Source: Clostridiales bacterium (lineage in GTDB: Bacteria; Bacillota; Clostridia; Lachnospirales; Lachnospiraceae). Taken from it: a DNA stretch of 9,995 nt. The DNA lies in assembly GCA_029267975.1 (NCBI GenBank), contig JAJUHH010000076.1:1-9995 (forward strand). The letters are read 5' to 3'. The translations under genes were made by a program, and so were the position numbers. Below, piece after piece: positions 5,385-9,995 of the stretch. Within the stretch, counting starts at the first letter, position 1; every line of letters starts with the position of its first letter. The notes under the pieces were generated by a model, which saw only the letters and a list, made by a program, of their open reading frames with translations, was not told where the DNA came from and ran no database searches.

Positions 5385-6236
5385 CTATTTCTTAAACTGT
5401 CTTCCCGTTTGATCAATGGTATAATCTTTCGTATAAATTAACTGTGATATTGGTACCAGCTCATATCCCTGCTCCTTAAGCCCTGTGATAATACCTTCCA
5501 GTGCATCCGGGGTATATTTCGTACCGGTGTGCAATAGGATAATAGAACCGTTTCCAAGATGTTTATTATTCAGTACCGTCTTAACAATGCTTTCTGTACC
5601 GTAATCTTTCCAGTCCTGGCTGTCTACATTCCATTGAATCGTCGTATATCCGCTATCTCTTGCAGCCCCTACCAGGGTATTATTATACTCACCATAAGGT
5701 GCCCGGAATAAATTCATCTCTATTCCCGTCAGTTTTTTTACCTTATCATGAACCTTCACAATCTCTTCGATACACTGCTCCCTGGTCAATTCGGTCATCT
5801 GCTTGTGATTTTCGCTGTGATTACCCAGATCATGACCTGCAGCATGGATTGCCTTCACATCCTCAGGGTACTTATCCACCCAGCCTCCGGTCATAAAGAA
5901 GGTAACCTTAACATTATGCTTTGTCAGGGTATCAAGAATTTTCTTAGTATCTTCATTTCCCCATGCTGCTTCAAAGCTAAGCGCCACCTTTTTGTCCGGA
6001 GTGTCCACGCAGTAGATTGGCAGATCACGCTTGGAGCCGGTATTGGTCACGGTAACAGCATCCGGGATTACCCTGATCCCCAGACTGATCATCATAATAA
6101 TGCTTAACACAAGGATGCCCACCTTAATAAAGAGGCTGGCAGCGGTTATATTCTCCTGACTATATTCATTCTCCAGCTCGGAGTCCGGGCCTTGTTCCAA
6201 TATTTCTTTTATACTTGGCTTTTTGCCTGATTTCAT
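5385..6236 (-). CDS. Membrane-anchored CE4 polysaccharide deacetylase, clostridial PdaB-like variant
   Basis: This 283-residue protein has a cytoplasmic N-terminus (about 1-32), one membrane segment (about 33-57) and an extracellular NodB/CE4 domain (about 80-265). The family removes acetyl groups from peptidoglycan or related polysaccharides, and the PdaB branch is linked to sporulation. The CE4 motifs appear in order: motif 1 SFEAAWGNED (87-96) in place of TFDDG; motif 2 HSENH (140-144), the metal histidines; motif 3 RAPYG (178-182); motif 4 DSQDW (205-209); motif 5 LLHTG (234-238) with His236. The metal Asp of motif 1 is Ala90 and the catalytic-base position is Glu89, so the metal site is incomplete by classical rules. 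FDxxWG-type variants are known in clostridia and PdaB-like proteins, but Glu is less usual. The start is supported by GGTGA four bases before the ATG. It stands alone, with hairpin copy B behind it. Confidence 0.88.
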   Translation of the reverse strand: MKSGKKPSIKEILEQGPDSELENEYSQENITAASLFIKVGILVLSIIMMISLGIRVIPDAVTVTNTGSKRDLPIYCVDTPDKKVALSFEAAWGNEDTKKILDTLTKHNVKVTFFMTGGWVDKYPEDVKAIHAAGHDLGNHSENHKQMTELTREQCIEEIVKVHDKVKKLTGIEMNLFRAPYGEYNNTLVGAARDSGYTTIQWNVDSQDWKDYGTESIVKTVLNNKHLGNGSIILLHTGTKYTPDALEGIITGLKEQGYELVPISQLIYTKDYTIDQTGRQFKK

Positions 6237-6259
6237 AGCTTCACCATAATAAGATGCTT

Positions 6260-6288
6260 ACTATAATATATCAATAGGACTAGGCCAA
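6260..6288 (-). promoter_or_regulatory. Possible housekeeping promoter for the deacetylase gene
   Basis: On the minus strand TTGGCC (6283-6288) and TATAGT (6260-6265) are spaced by exactly 17 bases, matching the sigma-A pattern at four of six and five of six positions. The start of transcription would fall about 15-20 bases before the ATG at 6236. In such AT-rich DNA a chance match is possible, and a sporulation promoter is not excluded. Confidence 0.4.
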
Positions 6289-6368
6289 TATTCTTCCATA
6301 CTGAAGTATTAAACTATTTCATATTTTATCATAAAAGAAAATTCGGAGAAGTTCCCTATACGATGAAA

Positions 6369-6402
6369 ACAGCCCGCAAAACCATAAGGGTCTGAGGGCT
6401 GT
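6369..6402 (-). terminator. Probable Rho-independent terminator after the LysM/GH18 gene
   Basis: In the minus direction ACAGCCC (6396-6402) pairs with GGGCTGT (6369-6375), with an inner imperfect stem (CAGACC with GGTTTTG, one bulge) around CTTAT. A short T-run (GTTTTC) follows. It begins 17 bases after the stop codon at 6420. The stem is good and the U-tail short. Confidence 0.65.
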
Positions 6403-6419
6403 ATACCTTACATTTATAC

Positions 6420-7721
6420 TTATGTCTCTATCAATTTTATTATATCAAATCTGGCATTCATAATCGTCCATAACTGGGGGTAATAGCTCATGACATTCCA
6501 TACACCACTGCCTGCAAGCATATACTCCTGAATAACATCATCTAATACATTAATGCTTCTGGCATCAATAAACCAAACAATATGCTGCTGCATAGGCGCA
6601 CCAAAATTAAACTGATTGTAATAGAAATAGGGTGTCTGTGAGTCTTCATCAAATTGAATAACGGAACCGGTCTCATAGGCCAGATTAAGGGCAGATTCAA
6701 TTGACATTGAATTAGCATAGGTTCTTCCTTCAATATAAGGCAGCTGCCAGTCATAGCCCAGAAGAGGCTTTCCAATTAATATCTGATCTGCCGGTACAAG
6801 TGAGGCGGCATATTCTATGATGGCTCGAATGTAATTGATATTGCTGACCGGCGCCGGTGGTCCATAATTTGTTCCCCATACAAAGTTTAAAAATATCAGT
6901 CCATCCACATATGGACTAAATTGGGAATAATCTATCTGATTAAAAGTAATTTCATTATTCTCGATGCTTATGTCATAATTAATTGTTGCAAAAAATAATA
7001 AGCCTTCCTGCCTTAGACGTTCTGATACTCTTCGTACATTATTATAATAGTGATATTGATTACTCTCAGTTAAATAATTATAAATAATATTTACTCCATA
7101 ATACCCTTTTTGCTTCATAATACTGATAGCCTGATCAAGATTATTCTCCAGATAATCCTGATTTATTATCATTTCATAAGCTAACTCAACATTAGGAACG
7201 CCCTGAGGTGTTAATGTGGTTAGCATCATCAGTGGAATAACACCGAATTCCTTTACCAAAGCTACCAGTTCTGCATCATCCTCATTAAAAGTCTGAATGT
7301 CGCCCCTCTCAACAGTGGTATAATTAAATATGGTCAGGTAAGTCAGATTTGGTAAGGCCTTAATCAGCGTATCCATCCTTACATAAGGATAAGCGAAACC
7401 ATTGGTAACGATACTGCCGTTCGTATTATAGCTTATTACCAAGGTTTCTCCAATGACCAGGTAATCTCTGTCTAAGAGGAAGGAGTTATTTCGTATTATC
7501 TGCATTGGGGTCACCCCATAGACAGCCGCAATGGCCGGCAAGGTATCCCCTTCCTGGACCACATATACCTGCTTTGGATATGCAATGACAATTGTCTGAC
7601 CAACTACTAAATCATAGGGATAAATTAATCCATTATCGTAAGCTAACCTTTCAACAGCTATGCCAAACATTTCAGCAATCGAATAAATATTATCTCCCTG
7701 CTGAACCACATATATCTCCAT
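6420..7721 (-). CDS. Two-LysM plus GH18-like protein (YaaH/SleL architecture) with a degenerate catalytic motif
   Basis: This 433-residue protein begins directly with two LysM domains (about 2-46 and 52-97; YVVQQGDNIYSIAEMFGI and YVVQEGDTLPAIAAVYGV), which bind N-acetylglucosamine polymers, followed by a GH18 barrel (about 107-430). The order and the lack of a signal peptide match SleL/YaaH spore proteins, which are deposited in the spore and cleave cortex peptidoglycan at germination. Fold markers include WGTNYGPPAPVSN (282-294), the family's WGY.xGPPxPV segment, and GVWNVMSYYPQLW (406-418). The catalytic strand, usually DGVDIDxE, here reads YGVNIIYNYL (208-217): the acidic positions are Tyr208, Asn211, Ile213 and Asn215, so the proton-donor Glu and assisting Asp are gone. 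It is probably a non-hydrolytic binding protein. The ribosome site is weak (AGGT nine bases before the ATG). A hairpin terminator follows. Confidence 0.85.
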   Translation of the reverse strand: MEIYVVQQGDNIYSIAEMFGIAVERLAYDNGLIYPYDLVVGQTIVIAYPKQVYVVQEGDTLPAIAAVYGVTPMQIIRNNSFLLDRDYLVIGETLVISYNTNGSIVTNGFAYPYVRMDTLIKALPNLTYLTIFNYTTVERGDIQTFNEDDAELVALVKEFGVIPLMMLTTLTPQGVPNVELAYEMIINQDYLENNLDQAISIMKQKGYYGVNIIYNYLTESNQYHYYNNVRRVSERLRQEGLLFFATINYDISIENNEITFNQIDYSQFSPYVDGLIFLNFVWGTNYGPPAPVSNINYIRAIIEYAASLVPADQILIGKPLLGYDWQLPYIEGRTYANSMSIESALNLAYETGSVIQFDEDSQTPYFYYNQFNFGAPMQQHIVWFIDARSINVLDDVIQEYMLAGSGVWNVMSYYPQLWTIMNARFDIIKLIET

Positions 7722-7796
7722 AAATACAATACCTAAAATAGTAGTTACTTTAATATATGACAGGAATTAATAATTGCCATACCCTATGATCTGTTT

Positions 7797-8666
7797 CTAT
7801 CTGATGATATGCTTCATCACTTCTTGTCCTGTAGGGGTAGCTGCCAAGCCTCCTTCACCGGTTTCCCGCAAGGACTTAGGCAAAGCCTCTCCCACCTCAC
7901 GCATAGCGTCAATTACTTCATCCGGCGGGATTCTGCTTACGATTCCTGCAACCGCCATATCAGCGCTTGCAATTGCATTCACTGCACCTACCACATTCCG
8001 CTTTACACAGGGTACTTCCACCAAACCGCCTACGGTATCGCAAACCAGTCCCAAAAGATTCTTAAGGGACATGGCTGCTGCATGGATAATGCTAAGATTG
8101 TCACCACCATTAAGGTAAGCTAAGGCCCCCGCAGCCATGGCGCTTGCTGAGCCAATCTCGGCCTGACAACCGCCTGCAGCTCCTGACAGGGAGGCACGCT
8201 CCGCAATCACTTCTCCGATGCCGGATGCAACATACATTGCCTCCAACATCCGCTCAAGTGGTACCTGGTACTTCTCTTCATAGGTTAATAAGACTGCGGG
8301 AATAACGCCACAGGAGCCTGCAGTAGGCGCTGCAACAATCTTTTTCATGCAAGCGTTAGACTCTCCCATCTTTAGTGCTTTGGCGATAACCACGCCAATA
8401 AAGTCACCACCGATCACCTTGCCTTCCCGTACCGCACGGTCCATTCTGGCACCGTCCTGCCCTACCAGCCTGCTGGAGGACATTAATTTATCATCATAGG
8501 ATGCATCTGCACTTTTCATGGTCAGATAAAGCTTCTCCATAAGTTTCATGGATTCCTCGGCGCTCACCATCCGTTCCTCCATGTCATCCTCGAGAATGAT
8601 CCTCCAGAAGGGTTTTTTTTGCTCCTCACATTTACTCACAATTTCATCCAGAGATCTAAAACTCAT
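7797..8666 (-). CDS. sdaAA: L-serine dehydratase, iron-sulfur-dependent, alpha subunit
   Basis: This is the catalytic subunit of the two-subunit, oxygen-sensitive L-serine deaminase that converts L-serine to pyruvate and ammonia in the cytoplasm; 289 residues is the normal size. Conserved blocks are SSSRLVGQDGARM (63-75), AAPTAGSCGVIPAV (112-125), GGCQAEIGSASAMAAG (165-180) and LVCDTVGGLVEVPCVKRN (207-224). Cys167, Cys209 and Cys220 have spacings of 42 and 11, the same as the three [4Fe-4S] ligands in the fused Legionella enzyme, where the open iron binds and activates the substrate hydroxyl. The end, GEGGLAATPTGQ (270-281), is also typical. The start overlaps the end of sdaAB by 11 bases, with GGAGG inside the sdaAB codons, which indicates coupled translation. 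No clear terminator is seen in the 75 bases before the next gene. Confidence 0.97.
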   Translation of the reverse strand: MSFRSLDEIVSKCEEQKKPFWRIILEDDMEERMVSAEESMKLMEKLYLTMKSADASYDDKLMSSSRLVGQDGARMDRAVREGKVIGGDFIGVVIAKALKMGESNACMKKIVAAPTAGSCGVIPAVLLTYEEKYQVPLERMLEAMYVASGIGEVIAERASLSGAAGGCQAEIGSASAMAAGALAYLNGGDNLSIIHAAAMSLKNLLGLVCDTVGGLVEVPCVKRNVVGAVNAIASADMAVAGIVSRIPPDEVIDAMREVGEALPKSLRETGEGGLAATPTGQEVMKHIIR

Positions 8667-9330
8667 GCTCTTCCTCCATACTCAGGTAGGTTACCTTTTT
8701 AATACCGCTGGTACTGCGAAGCATCGCTATGGTATCGGGAGTAACCTCCTGATCACATTCGATTATCATAACAGCATTACCTCCCCGTTTGTCCCTGTAA
8801 ATGTGCATAGTTGCGATATTTACCGCCTGCTGCCCAAGGATTGTGGCAACCATGGATACATGTCCGGGCTCATCCACATTATGAATGATCAAAGTCGGAT
8901 AACTGGCTGTTATATCTGCCTTCACTCCATCTATCTGATTAATGACAATTAGCCCTCCACCAATAGAGGAAGCCACAAGCTCCAGCTGTGTACCCCGAAC
9001 TCCTTCCAGCTTCAGTAATACCGAATTGGGATGAGCCCCTTTCAGCTCAATTCCTTCAAAGGAATACTCCATTCCCCTTTCCTTTGCCAGGTCAAAGCTC
9101 TGTATGATCCTTTCGTCATCCGGCTTAATCCCCAACAAGCCTGCGATTAGGGCTTTATCTGTTCCATGTCCTTTTCCTGTCGCCAGAAAGGACCCATGCA
9201 AATAAAGCTTGGCGGATTTGATTTCCTCTCTGAGAAGCTGTCTTGCAGTATATCCGATCCTCACTGCACCCGCTGTATGGGAACTGGAGGGACCGACCAT
9301 AATCGGACCCATGATATCGAATACATTCAT
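8656..9330 (-). CDS. sdaAB: L-serine dehydratase, iron-sulfur-dependent, beta subunit
   Basis: This is the partner subunit of the Fe-S L-serine dehydratase, 224 residues long. The N-terminal domain carries the family signature GPSSSHTAGAVRIG (13-26) and HGSFLATGKGHGTDKAL (45-61). A C-terminal ACT domain (about 146-218; PTLIIHNVDEPGHVSMVATI at 145-164) is a small-molecule-binding regulatory module that in this family senses serine. The start at 9328-9330 is supported by AAGGAGG 11 bases upstream, which lies in the last codons of the preceding propeller gene; only three bases separate that stop from this ATG. The three genes therefore look like one transcript, with the promoter beyond the right edge. 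Confidence 0.96.
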   Translation of the reverse strand: MNVFDIMGPIMVGPSSSHTAGAVRIGYTARQLLREEIKSAKLYLHGSFLATGKGHGTDKALIAGLLGIKPDDERIIQSFDLAKERGMEYSFEGIELKGAHPNSVLLKLEGVRGTQLELVASSIGGGLIVINQIDGVKADITASYPTLIIHNVDEPGHVSMVATILGQQAVNIATMHIYRDKRGGNAVMIIECDQEVTPDTIAMLRSTSGIKKVTYLSMEEEHEF

Positions 9331-9333
9331 ATG

Positions 9334-9995
9334 TTATTTTGCCTCCTTCAATCGATAGCTCACGAATGCAAGCTTCTTGCCACAGGGAGACCAGGAGTTG
9401 ACATTAAGCGTTCCCTGTCCGCCGAACAACTTCACCAGGGTACGATAATCCCCACCCTGAGAGGACATCAGGCGTAGCTCTACTTCCTTATTGGCCGGAT
9501 GATCTCCGGGCGCAACATCCCCTTTACGATAAGTAAGATAGGCAACCATGGTGCCGTCTGGGGACAGATGTGCAAACCAGCTGTTGCTTTCATCAAAGGT
9601 CATCCGGGTCTGCTCCGTACCATCCGCTTTCATGCGCCAAAGCTGCATTAAACCGCTTCTAACGGAATTAAACCAGATATATTCCCCGTCGGGAGAATAC
9701 TCTGGTCCATCATCCAGTCCGGGGGAGAAGGTCAGCCTTGTTTCCTCCCCGCCCCGAGCAGGAATCGTATAGATATCATACTCGCCGTCACGCTCCGCAC
9801 AGTAAGCCAGGGTTGTCCCATCCGGGGACCAGCCATGAAGATAACTGGGAGCATTTTGTGTGATCAGGACAGGAGCACCGCCAGTGATAGGAAGCGTATA
9901 GATCCGTGATTGTCCATCCAGGGAGTGATCACTGATTGCAAGCTGCTTGTGGTCCGGTGAAAGCACATGATCATTATTGCAAGAGATGCAGCTGC
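9334..9995 (-). CDS. TolB-like beta-propeller protein with PD40 repeats, partial
   Basis: This is the C-terminal 219 residues or so of a beta-propeller protein; the frame has no stop up to the right edge and continues off it. At least five WD40-like (PD40) blades are visible from their cores: NNDHVLSPDHKQLAIS, HGWSPDGTTLAYCAERDG with YDIYTIPARGG, PEYSPDGEYIWFNSVRSG with LWRMKADGTE, AHLSPDGTMVAYLTY, and NSWSPCGKKLAFVSY at the end. A GTG at 9964-9966 lies inside the first visible blade and is not the real start. Such proteins act as binding scaffolds; many are called TolB-like although Gram-positive bacteria lack the Tol system. The cellular location cannot be judged because the N-terminus is missing. 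The stop is three bases before sdaAB, so cotranscription with serine dehydratase is likely, but I know of no established functional link. Confidence 0.88.
   Translation of the reverse strand, partial: SCISCNNDHVLSPDHKQLAISDHSLDGQSRIYTLPITGGAPVLITQNAPSYLHGWSPDGTTLAYCAERDGEYDIYTIPARGGEETRLTFSPGLDDGPEYSPDGEYIWFNSVRSGLMQLWRMKADGTEQTRMTFDESNSWFAHLSPDGTMVAYLTYRKGDVAPGDHPANKEVELRLMSSQGGDYRTLVKLFGGQGTLNVNSWSPCGKKLAFVSYRLKEAK

Noticed and set aside
5748..6107. A 119-codon plus-strand frame inside the deacetylase gene
   Set aside because: It lies antisense to the conserved CE4 motifs, has no ribosome site and resembles no family; it is a shadow frame.
7722..7796. A SigE-type sporulation promoter before the LysM/GH18 gene
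   Set aside because: GTCATAT is present on the minus strand, but no good CATA-type -10 lies at the right distance, so I cannot support it from sequence alone.
8548..8952. A 134-codon plus-strand frame across the sdaAA/sdaAB junction
   Set aside because: It is antisense to two highly conserved enzyme genes and lacks start signals.
9334..9966. A GTG at 9966 as the true start of the propeller gene
   Set aside because: The frame stays open to the window edge, and the residues before it (NNDH) belong to the same propeller blade, so the gene is simply cut by the window.

Overview
The window reads as chromosomal DNA of a low-GC, spore-forming, anaerobic Firmicute, most likely a Lachnospiraceae/Clostridium cluster XIVa type. 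This is inferred from the two-subunit iron-sulfur serine dehydratase, the LysM/GH18 protein of spore-cortex-lytic type, the clostridial CE4 deacetylase variant, AT-rich intergenic DNA and strong AGGAG ribosome binding sites. Nothing marks a prophage, insertion sequence, CRISPR array or RNA gene. All genes but one lie on the minus strand, so they read from right to left.

Left part (1-2580): a ferric-siderophore ABC importer in the order lipoprotein binding protein (1353-2441), first FecCD permease (about 327-1337), second FecCD permease (1-330, cut by the window edge). The ATPase is expected off the left edge. A Fur-box-like operator (2554-2568) and two further inverted repeats lie upstream of the binding-protein gene, which points to iron control. 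A strong hairpin sits inside the first codons of the first permease and may lower permease output relative to the binding protein.

Middle part (2737-5303): a block bounded at both ends by near-identical hairpins (2737-2772 and 5274-5301). It holds an unrecognised 173-residue protein, an AraC-type regulator, and the divergently transcribed nucleoside hydrolase that the regulator probably controls. The hydrolase carries an expanded calcium motif and a Trp-Asp pair resembling purine-specific hydrolases.

Cell-envelope part (5385-7721): a membrane-anchored CE4 polysaccharide deacetylase with an altered first motif, and a two-LysM GH18 protein in which all four acidic positions of the catalytic signature are replaced, so it is probably a pseudo-glycosidase. 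This is the most unusual gene in the window.

Right part (7797-9995): a tightly packed run of a TolB-like beta-propeller gene (cut by the right edge), sdaAB and sdaAA. The last two encode L-serine dehydratase, which converts L-serine to pyruvate and ammonia; their promoter must lie beyond the right edge. I see no clearly undescribed multi-gene system. The items most worth following are the dead-looking GH18 protein, the repeated terminators around the middle block, the palindromes at the iron-transport promoter, and the propeller gene coupled to serine dehydratase.
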